63,488 nt of DNA from Archangiaceae bacterium (GTDB lineage: Bacteria > Myxococcota > Myxococcia > Myxococcales > Myxococcaceae), in assembly GCA_016879935.1 (NCBI GenBank), contig JAACJQ010000230.1:1-63488 (forward strand). Direction: 5' to 3'. Both the position numbers and the translations under genes were made by a program. Below the pieces are notes generated by a model. That model searched no databases, had not been told where the DNA came from, and was given only the letters and a program-made list of their open reading frames with translations. Position 1 is the first letter of the stretch, and each line of letters starts with the position of its first letter. This document shows, in pieces, positions 53,974 to 62,487 of the stretch.

Positions 53974-55800
53974 TCACTGCGCGAGCGCTCGAATGGAGGG
54001 CAGCTGCGGGTCGTCGCTCGGCGCTTCACGCAAATACTGCTCGAAGGCTGCCTTCATCGCGCTCGTATTGCCGAGACGGCCCTCGGTGATGCCGAGGTTC
54101 TTCCACGTCGCGGCCTCGGGGTGCGGGTCGTTGGCGACGGCCTCACGAAGCACCAGCGCCGACCGGTCGAGCCAGCGACGGTCATCGCTCCGGGCGATCG
54201 CCACCTCGAGCGCCGTCAGCCCGCGTCTCGCCCTCGCGTTCCACAAGTCGCGTTCGGCCACCGCCTCCCACGTGCCCTTCGGCGACTGCGTGAGCGGCGC
54301 TGCAGGAGCGAGCTGAGCCGACCCGCTCCACCACGCCTCGTCGTCGAACGGTTCATTCGGTCGAAGAAGGCGCTCGCACACGCCATACGGCACCAGTCGC
54401 ATCGGCACGGGGTCGCCCGGCTTCAAGCCGCCACAGAGGAAGATGGGTCGAGTCGCGTTCGCGTCGAGGAAGGCCTGCAGCGTGAACGCGCCCTCGTCTC
54501 TCGGGTGCCAGCGCGCGCCGGGAAAGTGCACGTCGTTCATCACGCGCCCGACCCGGGCGACGTACCAGGAGAACGTCATCAACTGCTGATCGATGACTCT
54601 CAGTGATTGGTGCTCCTTCGCGCACGCCTGTACGGCACGGGAGACATCGGTGACGAGATCGCCCTGCGTCAGCACGAGCGCGTCGTCTGGCAGGTTCAGC
54701 ACTGCGCGGCCGTAGGTCGCCAGCAGCTCCGCGTCGTGGCGAGGGTGACGAACGATTCCCACCACGAGCAGGCCGGCCAGCAACAGGGCGCTCACGGGCC
54801 GCGGCAGCTTCGCCAGCGTCACGGCTCCCGCGAGACAGAGCACGAGGTGGGGCATGAGGAAGAAGCGCTGCACCACCTGCAGGAACAGCGCGTCGTCGAG
54901 TGGAAGGTTGGTGAGCGCGCCGAAGAGCACGAGCGAACCCGACAGCGCGACCACGGTCACGATGACGAAGCGACGCGCGACGAAACGTGACGCCACCAGC
55001 GCAGCGAGCATCGGAATTGCGGCTGCCTCGAACACCTCGAAGCGAAGAAACGCGAGCAGCAGCGGGAGTGCGCCACCACCACTGTCATCGCGCGAGGCGA
55101 GCCTGAACGTTCCGTACTCGCGGCGGAGCACGTGCGTGAGAAAGCCCTCGACCGTTCGCGCATCGCCCCACGAGAACGGCGTGTCGACCGAGCTGAAGAG
55201 CGGCAGCAAGACGAGCGGCGTCGAGCCGAGCGCGACGCCGAGCAGCACCGACCGCCACCACGTCTTCCCCGCGAGCATCGACACCGGCAGCACGACGAAG
55301 AGCGCCGTCGGGTGATGCGTCATCGCGAGCCCACCGCTCACGCCGACGAGGAGCCAGCGACGGGGCGAAGGCGACTCCAGCGCCCACGTCGTCGCCCACA
55401 CGACCAGCGCCACGAGCGCGCCGTGCAGCGCGAACACCTCGGTCGTCGTCGCCGCGTTCCACACGTGCGGCGTCGTGCCGAAGAATGCTCCCGCGAGCGC
55501 GCCGACGACGGCGCTCTTCGTCCACCGGCGCACCGTGTCGATGACGAGCCCGACCGTCGCCGCGCCGAACAGGGCCGACGTCGCGTTCAACCGCACGAAC
55601 ACGTCTCCGACGGGCAGCCACGCCGCCAGCCGCAGCACGAGGCCGTGGAGTGGATACCCGGGAGGGTGCGCGAGCCCCCCTGCGCACGCCGCCGACATCA
55701 GCTCACCTGAGTCGCCGCCGGGCACACCGAGATGCAGCGTCACCGCGTACGTGACGAGCGCGATGAAGAAGCCCACCCAGGCGGTGAGACGCGCTGTCAT
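53974..55800 (-). CDS. DUF2723-type membrane glycosyltransferase
   Basis: 608 residues with about ten membrane helices in the first 400. The N-terminus shows the DUF2723 pattern GGDSGELMSAACAGGLAHPPGYPLHGL, the loop with the catalytic-type acidic residues of the GT-C fold. These enzymes transfer a sugar from a lipid-phosphate donor to a protein or glycan in the periplasm, and the lipid-sugar enzyme at 2151 is a possible supplier. The C-terminal 200 residues are soluble (VLTQGDLVTDVSRAVQACAKEHQSL and a TPR-like end). Divergent from the IPT protein at 55869. Confidence 0.85.
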   Translation of the reverse strand: MTARLTAWVGFFIALVTYAVTLHLGVPGGDSGELMSAACAGGLAHPPGYPLHGLVLRLAAWLPVGDVFVRLNATSALFGAATVGLVIDTVRRWTKSAVVGALAGAFFGTTPHVWNAATTTEVFALHGALVALVVWATTWALESPSPRRWLLVGVSGGLAMTHHPTALFVVLPVSMLAGKTWWRSVLLGVALGSTPLVLLPLFSSVDTPFSWGDARTVEGFLTHVLRREYGTFRLASRDDSGGGALPLLLAFLRFEVFEAAAIPMLAALVASRFVARRFVIVTVVALSGSLVLFGALTNLPLDDALFLQVVQRFFLMPHLVLCLAGAVTLAKLPRPVSALLLAGLLVVGIVRHPRHDAELLATYGRAVLNLPDDALVLTQGDLVTDVSRAVQACAKEHQSLRVIDQQLMTFSWYVARVGRVMNDVHFPGARWHPRDEGAFTLQAFLDANATRPIFLCGGLKPGDPVPMRLVPYGVCERLLRPNEPFDDEAWWSGSAQLAPAAPLTQSPKGTWEAVAERDLWNARARRGLTALEVAIARSDDRRWLDRSALVLREAVANDPHPEAATWKNLGITEGRLGNTSAMKAAFEQYLREAPSDDPQLPSIRALAQ

Positions 55801-55868
55801 GCGTCGAGCGTCTACTCCAGGGGGGATCCGCGTAACGAATCAACTGATCGATGCCACACTGTCTACCC

Positions 55869-58800
55869 ATGCTCCGACTCGTGCTCGTCGTGTCGCTGTC
55901 GGTCCCCGCCATCGCAGCTGCTCAGGTCGCGTCGTGCACTACGGCGACTTGCGGCCTCTTCATCAACCAGGGCTGGGCGCCAAGGACCTGCTTCGGCCAG
56001 CAAACGACGATGTACCCGTGCCGCACGCCCGCAGGGTGCTCGTGTGAGAGCAACTGCCCGCTCTACGGCGACTGTTGTGTCTCTTTCGATGCCGCCTGTA
56101 GCGGGCCCATCGCCTTCAGTCCCCCCAGCCCGAGCGTCATCTCGACGCAGGGAAACGTGCCCATCACCATCAGCGGCAGGAACTTTCGTGGTGGCGTGTT
56201 GAACGCGCTCGACGCAGGCACCGTCACCGTCAGCGGAGCTCCGTGCCCGGTCGTTTCGTGGTCCGACACGTCGGTCGTCTGCACCGCGCCGCCTGGAACC
56301 GGCATCAATCGCCCCGTCGTGGTGACGACGGCGGCCGGTCGCGCCTCGAATTCCGTGACGCTGCAGACGCGTGCGCCCTTCATTCAGTCGGTCACGCCGA
56401 CCGAGATCGGGACCGCAGGAGGCGCGGTCACGCTCATCGGTGACAGCTTCGGTCCGTTGGGCGTGGTCATCGGTGTCGATGGCGGAGCGCTGGCTGCGAC
56501 CGACGCTGGGGCGACCTACCAACAGGCCGTCGCCGTCGTTCCAGCGGGCGCCGACCCGTTTCCGGTACGCCTCACGCTCGACGGCAACACGAGCAACACC
56601 TTCGTGGTGAACCGCGCGAGGCCGACCATCAGCAACGTCACGCCAACGACGCTCTCGTCCAGTGGTGGCGTCATCACCATCACGGGCACCGACTTCGGTC
56701 GTACGGGTGAGGCGACGGTGAGCGTGGGCGGCCTCACGTGCACCAACGTGACCGCCCTCGTTCCTCACACCACGCTGACGTGCACCGCGCCGGGAAACGT
56801 CGGCTCGGCGCTCGTGTTGGTCAACGTTCGTGGCCGCACCGCGCAGCGCAGCGTCTCGTATGGCGGGCCCTCCATCACCAACGCGACGCCGAGCGTGCTG
56901 CCCACGACCGGTGGACTCGTCACCTTCACCGGCACCGCGCTCAACACGCAGGGCCTCATCATCACCATCGGCGGCATCATCTGCACGCCGGTGCCAGCGA
57001 CCGCGACGGCGACGTCGATTCAGTGCGACGTGCCTCCGGGTACCGGGGTCGACCTGCCGGTGGTCGTGACGGCAGCGGGGCTCTCGTCGACGCAGCGCAC
57101 GTTGTCGTACGGGCCCCCGGCCATCTCGGGCATCACCCCGTCGAGCATCGCCACCACGGGCAACGTGCTCATCACGCTGTCGGGTCAGAACTTCGGCGCG
57201 CAGACGGCCAGCATCTCGGTGGGCGGGGCGCCGTGCATGCTGAACTCGGTCGCGCACAGCCGCATCGTCTGCCTCGCGCCGCCCGGTGTCGGAGCCAACG
57301 TCGTCACGCGCGTCACGGTGAATGAGCAGTCGGTCGACGACTCGAGCTTCTCGTACCTCGCGCCCACCATCGGCTCGGTGCTGCCCGTGTCGCCTCCGAC
57401 GACGGGCGTCGTGCTCACCATCAACGGCGACAACTTCGGTTCCACAGAGCAGATCGTTCGGGTCGATGGAAACCCCTGCACGGTGAACTCGTGGGGGCAG
57501 GCGCAGATCATCTGTCAGGCCGGTGCGTCGGTCGCGGGAGGAACCTCGACGGTGCAGGTCGTCTCTGGAGGCCAGGAGGCGACGTCGACGTTCACCTGGG
57601 CAGCGCCCAGCATCGCCACCGTGATGCCATCGTCGATGAGCACGCGCGCAGGCCAGCCGCTCACCATCAATGGCCTCAACTTCGGCTCGGGCTCGCGCAC
57701 GACGGTCGAGGTCGGTGGGCGTCCGTGTCTGCCGAGCGCGACCAGCAGCAGCACGCAGAGCTCCATCGTCTGCATCGCGCCCGAGGGCGTTTCGCCAGGT
57801 GCGGCGCCGGTTCGAGTGACGGTGGGTTCGGCGTCGGCAACGTCGTCGGCCTTCTCGTATGCCGCGCCGACGGTGACCGACATCGCGCCGATGCGTGGGC
57901 CGACGGCGGGGCGCGTGCAACTCACGATCTCTGGAGACAGTTTTGGGACGGCTCCCGCGACGGTGACCGTTGGCGGTGCGCCGTGCCCGGTCTCGCAGCC
58001 GCAGACGCACGGCCGACTCTTGTGTCTGCTGCCTCCGGGGCAGGGCGCGAGCGTGCCGGTGGTGGTGACGGCGGGCGGGCTGACGAGCGCTTCGTTCGCG
58101 TACGGCTACGAGCCACCCGCGGTCGATTCGACGTGGCCGCCGAAGCTGCCGACGCGTCAGACACCGCTGTGGATTCGTGGCGTGAACTTCGGGTCGAACC
58201 CGACGGTGACGGTGGGCGGAGCGCCGTGCCCGGTGCTGTCGTCGACCGACTCCGAAATCGCCTGCACCGCACCAGCGGGAACGGCCGGCGTGACACCGCT
58301 CGTCGTGTCGGTTGGTGGCCAGTCGAGCGTCGGCGCGACGGTGACGCGCATCGCCACCTGCGGCCGCGAGCTGTCGAACGGCGCGACGTGCGAAGACCCG
58401 CGCGAGTGTCGAGGCAGTGGCACGTGCTCGGGCTCCGACTGTGTTGGAGCTGCGGCGTCGAACGAAGGGCTGGCGTGTGACGATGGTGATGGCTGCACCG
58501 CGCCTGGCACGTGTCGGGTGGGCGAGTGTGTCGCTCCGATGAGCGCCGACGGCGGGCAGGCGTGTGCCGTGGCCTCCGTGTGCGGCGCGTCGGGTCAGTG
58601 TCTGGGTGGCCGCTGCACCGCGACGCCCGCGAATGATGGTGGCGCGTGTGACGACCTCGATGGCACGACCACGCAAGATGTCTGTGTCGCGGGCCGGTGT
58701 GTCGGCACGGTGGTGGTCGTCGTCGACGCGGGCGTGCCGGACGGTGGCGCTGGCGGCGGATCAGCGGGTGGAACCGCGACGGCTGGTGGAACCGCGACGG

Positions 58801-59120
58801 CTGGTGGAACCGCGGCGGCAGGCGGAGCTGCGACGGCAGGTGGAGCTGCGACGGCTGGTGGAACCGCGACGGCAGGTGGAGCTGCGACGGCAGGTGGAGC
58901 TGCGACGGCTGGTGGATCCGCGACGGCAGGCGGAGCGGCGATGGCAGGTGGATCCGCGACGGCCGGTGGCGTTGCGACGGCTGGTGGTTCCGCGACCGCG
59001 GGTGGCTCTGCAGGCGGAGGCGAAGGCCAGATGGGTCAGGGCTGCACGTGCCAGACGATCGACCCGTCGATGGTGCTGCTCGCCATCGCGATGCTCTCGC
59101 TGCGTCGTCGTCGCTCCTGA
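55869..59120 (+). CDS. IPT/TIG-repeat surface protein with somatomedin-B-like domain and MYXO-CTERM tail
   Basis: 1083 residues. Signal peptide (LRLVLVVSLSVPAIAAAQ), a small somatomedin-B-like Cys cluster (CSCESNCPLYGDCC), then about nine IPT/TIG beta modules, each starting with a P-x-I-x-x-V/I-x-P phrase and a G-x-x-F/LxG glycine (ISGRNFRG, LIGDSFG, ITGTDFG...). Cys-rich pieces follow (TCGRELSNGATCED), then an ATAGGT linker (58765-59015). The tail is GCTCQTIDPSMVLLAIAMLSLRRRRS, matching the MYXO-CTERM anchor: Cys, membrane helix, Arg tail. Sortase-like processing to the outer membrane is expected. ATG 55869 was preferred to 55851. Confidence 0.92.
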   Translation: MLRLVLVVSLSVPAIAAAQVASCTTATCGLFINQGWAPRTCFGQQTTMYPCRTPAGCSCESNCPLYGDCCVSFDAACSGPIAFSPPSPSVISTQGNVPITISGRNFRGGVLNALDAGTVTVSGAPCPVVSWSDTSVVCTAPPGTGINRPVVVTTAAGRASNSVTLQTRAPFIQSVTPTEIGTAGGAVTLIGDSFGPLGVVIGVDGGALAATDAGATYQQAVAVVPAGADPFPVRLTLDGNTSNTFVVNRARPTISNVTPTTLSSSGGVITITGTDFGRTGEATVSVGGLTCTNVTALVPHTTLTCTAPGNVGSALVLVNVRGRTAQRSVSYGGPSITNATPSVLPTTGGLVTFTGTALNTQGLIITIGGIICTPVPATATATSIQCDVPPGTGVDLPVVVTAAGLSSTQRTLSYGPPAISGITPSSIATTGNVLITLSGQNFGAQTASISVGGAPCMLNSVAHSRIVCLAPPGVGANVVTRVTVNEQSVDDSSFSYLAPTIGSVLPVSPPTTGVVLTINGDNFGSTEQIVRVDGNPCTVNSWGQAQIICQAGASVAGGTSTVQVVSGGQEATSTFTWAAPSIATVMPSSMSTRAGQPLTINGLNFGSGSRTTVEVGGRPCLPSATSSSTQSSIVCIAPEGVSPGAAPVRVTVGSASATSSAFSYAAPTVTDIAPMRGPTAGRVQLTISGDSFGTAPATVTVGGAPCPVSQPQTHGRLLCLLPPGQGASVPVVVTAGGLTSASFAYGYEPPAVDSTWPPKLPTRQTPLWIRGVNFGSNPTVTVGGAPCPVLSSTDSEIACTAPAGTAGVTPLVVSVGGQSSVGATVTRIATCGRELSNGATCEDPRECRGSGTCSGSDCVGAAASNEGLACDDGDGCTAPGTCRVGECVAPMSADGGQACAVASVCGASGQCLGGRCTATPANDGGACDDLDGTTTQDVCVAGRCVGTVVVVVDAGVPDGGAGGGSAGGTATAGGTATAGGTAAAGGAATAGGAATAGGTATAGGAATAGGAATAGGSATAGGAAMAGGSATAGGVATAGGSATAGGSAGGGEGQMGQGCTCQTIDPSMVLLAIAMLSLRRRRS
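58765..59015. repeat. 18-bp coding tandem repeat (ATAGGT/ATAGGA units)
   Basis: About thirteen units of gcgacggctggtggaacc type, varying at the last codons, encode Ala-Thr-Ala-Gly-Gly-x just before the MYXO-CTERM tail. The six-residue unit matches that at 42421-42690 though the proteins are unrelated. Confidence 0.8.
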
Positions 59121-59159
59121 CCCTCGTGTCCTCTTTTCGGGAGCCGGCATACCGGGGGC

Positions 59160-60320
59160 ATGCGAGCAATTTCCGGTGTGCTGCTGGTGCTGCTGGTCGG
59201 TTGTGGGCGAGAGATCGTCGACGAGTTTCAGCAGGGTCAGGTTGCGGCCGACGGTGCTCGTTCCGACGGTGGCGTGGCCGCGCCCCTCGTGCCTGGGTGG
59301 TACGACGTTCCGGTCGACGCCGTGCAGCGACTGGGCGCGTTGGAGCTCCACCCCGGCGACGGGCGAACGGTGAAGGCGACGTTCGTGTTCTCCGACTCAG
59401 CTCCCGCAGGCGACTTCACCGTGGCGGTGGGCTGGCGGCGCGCGTCGCAGTTGCAGGTATTGGGCACCGCGCGAAGAGCGGCTCCGGAGTTCGAGGCGCG
59501 TCTCGCGCCACCCGCGTCGGTCGTGACGGAGCGCCGGTGTGGAGGGTTCGCCTCGGGCGTGCTCTTCGTGTTGGTCGACGGCGCGGTCGTCGGCGCGTCT
59601 GCAGGCGGGTGGCTGAGTGACTTCGACATCACCTACGACGAGTGTGGCGGAGTGTTCCGTGGAGGGTCTTTGCGGCTCGAGCGCGACCCCGGCCTCGAAG
59701 TGGCCCGTTGCCGGCTGCAGTCGAAGTCGTGCGTCGACACCAGCCCCGTTCGCGTGACCAGTGGCTCCGTCGTCGTCGAAGACTCCGGTGTGGTGCTCGA
59801 GACCGAGCTTGGCCTCATCGACAGCCAGGCCACGCTGTCGATCGAGGTGAACGGAGTCGTCGCGCGGCGGTGGAGCGACTGGGGCAGCGCGCTGCCAACC
59901 GGCCAGATGAGCGCGCTCTCGCGGGCACTGTTCCACGACGGGAAGAACCGGGTCACCTTGCGCATGGGGCAACGCCCACCGTGGGAAGCGAACGTCGTGT
60001 TGCCTCCCGGCCAACTGTCGCCGCGGGTGGCGCCTGCGCTCTCGTTGAACAAGCGATTCGGCATCTCGTTCGAGGGCGCGGCGTGGGTCACGAGCTCGAG
60101 GGTCGACCTCTTCCCCGTCGACGCCCCGTGGACACGCGCGGTCTACCCGTCGTTCTCGTCGCGCACGTCGCCGATCGAGGGCCTCTTCGAGGGCTTCCCC
60201 GACGGGCGAGGTGGGCGCGTGACCGGCACGCGCGCGTCGGTTCAGCTGTCGGCGACTCGCACCGATGGCGCCTTCACGTTGCTGCAGCAGACCAGCTTCG
60301 AGACGCCCATCACGCCGTGA
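59160..60320 (+). CDS. uncharacterised lipoprotein
   Basis: 386 residues, lipobox LLVGC (cysteine 15). Beta-rich throughout, with two cysteines pairs (RRCGGFASG, DECGGVFRG; CRLQSKSC) and phrases like AVGWRRASQLQVL and QATLSIEVNGVVARRW; no family recognised. It lies 39 bp after the MYXO-CTERM gene, which may be its operon partner, and converges with the oxidoreductase (5 bp gap). Confidence 0.65.
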   Translation: MRAISGVLLVLLVGCGREIVDEFQQGQVAADGARSDGGVAAPLVPGWYDVPVDAVQRLGALELHPGDGRTVKATFVFSDSAPAGDFTVAVGWRRASQLQVLGTARRAAPEFEARLAPPASVVTERRCGGFASGVLFVLVDGAVVGASAGGWLSDFDITYDECGGVFRGGSLRLERDPGLEVARCRLQSKSCVDTSPVRVTSGSVVVEDSGVVLETELGLIDSQATLSIEVNGVVARRWSDWGSALPTGQMSALSRALFHDGKNRVTLRMGQRPPWEANVVLPPGQLSPRVAPALSLNKRFGISFEGAAWVTSSRVDLFPVDAPWTRAVYPSFSSRTSPIEGLFEGFPDGRGGRVTGTRASVQLSATRTDGAFTLLQQTSFETPITP

Positions 60321-60325
60321 AGCCG

Positions 60326-62452
60326 TCAGCGAGACGCGCGCTCGACGTGCACGGGAACTCCGCTGAGCGCTGCATTGCCGCTGAGCGGGTCGACGCGAAG
60401 TTCGTCGGACAAGTCGTTCACGCTCACGCCGGCGTGTGCTGTCGCCACCTGCAGCCGAACGCCCTCGCGGCCGTGCCCGTACCCGTGCGGAAGACTCACG
60501 ACGCCCTTCATCATGCGGTCGGTCACTTCGACCGCGACGGTCACCTCGCCGACGCGTGAACGGACGGTGACCTGCGCTCCTGACTCGAGCGAGCGCGCCG
60601 TCGCGTCATCGGGGTGCATGAGCAGCGTGCAGCGCGCTGGGCCGCTGACGAGCTTCGCGGCGTTGTGGAGCCACGAGTTGCAGTCACGCGTGTGGCGACG
60701 GTTGATGAGCACCAGCCCGGTCGACTGCTCCGCGACGAGCGCATCCAACCTCGAGAGATCGGCGATCAGCTCAGGCGGCGCGAGCTGCACGCGCTTCGCC
60801 TTCGTCTTGAGCCGCGAAGGAAACACCGGCTCGAGCGGCCCCAGTTCCAGGCCGTGCTCGTGCGCAGCGACCTTCTTCAACGAGAGCCCACCGAGGCCAC
60901 CGCGCGAACCGAGGCGCAGACCCAGGTCGAGCAGCCGCTCGGGCCCGAGTCGCTCCATCGCTGCCCACGTCAGGCGCTGACTCAGCGGAGCGCCCCGGAG
61001 TGCGTCGAGCCGCTTACCCAGCGCGACGAAGATCTGCCAGTCGTGCCGCGCGTCGGGCCCGGGGTCGAAGATGGCCGGCGAGTGCCGAGCGACCGTGCGC
61101 ACCGCGAGCATCGGGAACACCACGTCGAAGTGCAGCCGCTCGAGCGGAGAGGGCGGCGGCAGAATGAGGTGCGCGTGGCGCGTCGTCTCGTTCAGGTACG
61201 GGTCGATGGAGACCATGAAGTCGAGGCCCGCGAGCGCGCGGTCGAGCTGCGCTCCGTTCGGCGTCGAGAGCACCGGGTTGCCCGCCGACGTCACCAACGC
61301 GCGCAGCTGGCCGTCACCTGGCGTCAGCATCTCTTCGGCCATCGTCGAGACCGGCAGCTCGCCACCGGCTTCGGGCAGGCCGCGCACGCGCGAGCGCCAG
61401 CGCCCATGGCTCCCGGGCCCGACCGACATCGCGCGCGGCAACCAGCGCGGGTCGAACGGCGGCATGGGGAACATCGCTCCGCCCGCGCGGTCGAGGTTGT
61501 TGGTGACGATGTTGAGCACGTTGACGAGCCACGCGCAGAGCGTGCCGTGCGGTTGCACCGAGGTGCCCATGCGGCCGTAGGCGACGGCGGTGCGCGCGGT
61601 GCGGAAGTCGTGCGCGAGCCTGCGAATGGTGTCGGCGGCGATTCCCGTCGGAGCCGCGACGAGCTCGGGCGTGAAGCGCGCGACGGCCGTACGCACGGTC
61701 TCGAGGCCGTCGGCGAGCTCGACGCGCAGAGGCGTCGCTCCCGCGCGCAGCACCTCGTTCACCAACGCCGCGAGCAGGAGCGCGTCGGTGCCCGGCCGAA
61801 TGAAGTGGTGCTCGTCGGCGCGCTCGGCGGTCTCGGTCTTGCGCGGGTCGATGACGACGAGGCGGCCCTTGCGCTGCCGCAGCGCCTCGAGTCGATGCTT
61901 CATGCCGGGCGCCGTCATCAAGCTGCCGTTCGACGCGAGCGGGTTGGCGCCGAGCACGAGCAGAAAGTCGGTGCGGTCGATGTCGGGCACCGGCAGCAAC
62001 AGTTGATGCCCGAACATCCAATGTGCGGCGAGCATGTGCGGCAGCTGGTCGACCGACGTTGCCGAGAAGCGGCTCCTCGTGCCGAGCGCGCGCAGGAACA
62101 TCGAGCTGAAGAGAATGGCGCCGGTGTTGTGCGTCGTCGGGTTGCCCGCGTACGTCGCGATGGCGTCGCGGCCGTGCTTCGTGCGCACCGCGTGCAGGCC
62201 GCGCGCCGCTTCGTCGAGCGCTTCGTCCCAGCCGATGGTGCGCCACGTCTTCCCCTCGCGCTTCATCGGCGCCCGCAGGCGGTCGGGGTCTTCGTGCAGG
62301 TCCTTCAGGGCCGTGGCCTTGGGGCAGAGGTAGCCGCGGCTGAACGGGTCGTCGTCGTCGCCGCGAATCGACGTCACGCGCTGGCCGTCGGTCTCGATGC
62401 GAAGGCCGCACATCGCCTCGCACAGGTTGCAGGCTCGAAAGTGCGTCGTCAT
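60326..62452 (-). CDS. molybdopterin-dependent oxidoreductase
   Basis: 708 residues of the DMSO-reductase superfamily. An N-terminal [4Fe-4S] site: Cys8, Cys11, Cys15 and Cys43 (CNLCEAMCG and YLCPKATALKDL). Further domains: WDEALDEAARGL, FLLVLGANPLASNGSLMTAPG, VIDPRKTETAERADEHHFIRPGTDALLLAAL for the bis-MGD cofactor, and a C-terminal aspartate-decarboxylase-like barrel with RRHTRDCNSWLHN and LPHGYGHG. Substrate unknown: could be formate-, polysulfide- or hydratase-type. No membrane anchor or electron-transfer subunit is adjacent. ATG 62452 leads directly into the cluster. Confidence 0.93.
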   Translation of the reverse strand: MTTHFRACNLCEAMCGLRIETDGQRVTSIRGDDDDPFSRGYLCPKATALKDLHEDPDRLRAPMKREGKTWRTIGWDEALDEAARGLHAVRTKHGRDAIATYAGNPTTHNTGAILFSSMFLRALGTRSRFSATSVDQLPHMLAAHWMFGHQLLLPVPDIDRTDFLLVLGANPLASNGSLMTAPGMKHRLEALRQRKGRLVVIDPRKTETAERADEHHFIRPGTDALLLAALVNEVLRAGATPLRVELADGLETVRTAVARFTPELVAAPTGIAADTIRRLAHDFRTARTAVAYGRMGTSVQPHGTLCAWLVNVLNIVTNNLDRAGGAMFPMPPFDPRWLPRAMSVGPGSHGRWRSRVRGLPEAGGELPVSTMAEEMLTPGDGQLRALVTSAGNPVLSTPNGAQLDRALAGLDFMVSIDPYLNETTRHAHLILPPPSPLERLHFDVVFPMLAVRTVARHSPAIFDPGPDARHDWQIFVALGKRLDALRGAPLSQRLTWAAMERLGPERLLDLGLRLGSRGGLGGLSLKKVAAHEHGLELGPLEPVFPSRLKTKAKRVQLAPPELIADLSRLDALVAEQSTGLVLINRRHTRDCNSWLHNAAKLVSGPARCTLLMHPDDATARSLESGAQVTVRSRVGEVTVAVEVTDRMMKGVVSLPHGYGHGREGVRLQVATAHAGVSVNDLSDELRVDPLSGNAALSGVPVHVERASR

Positions 62453-62487
62453 GGAGACGGAGCGTAGCCTGCGCTATCGCCAGCGAC

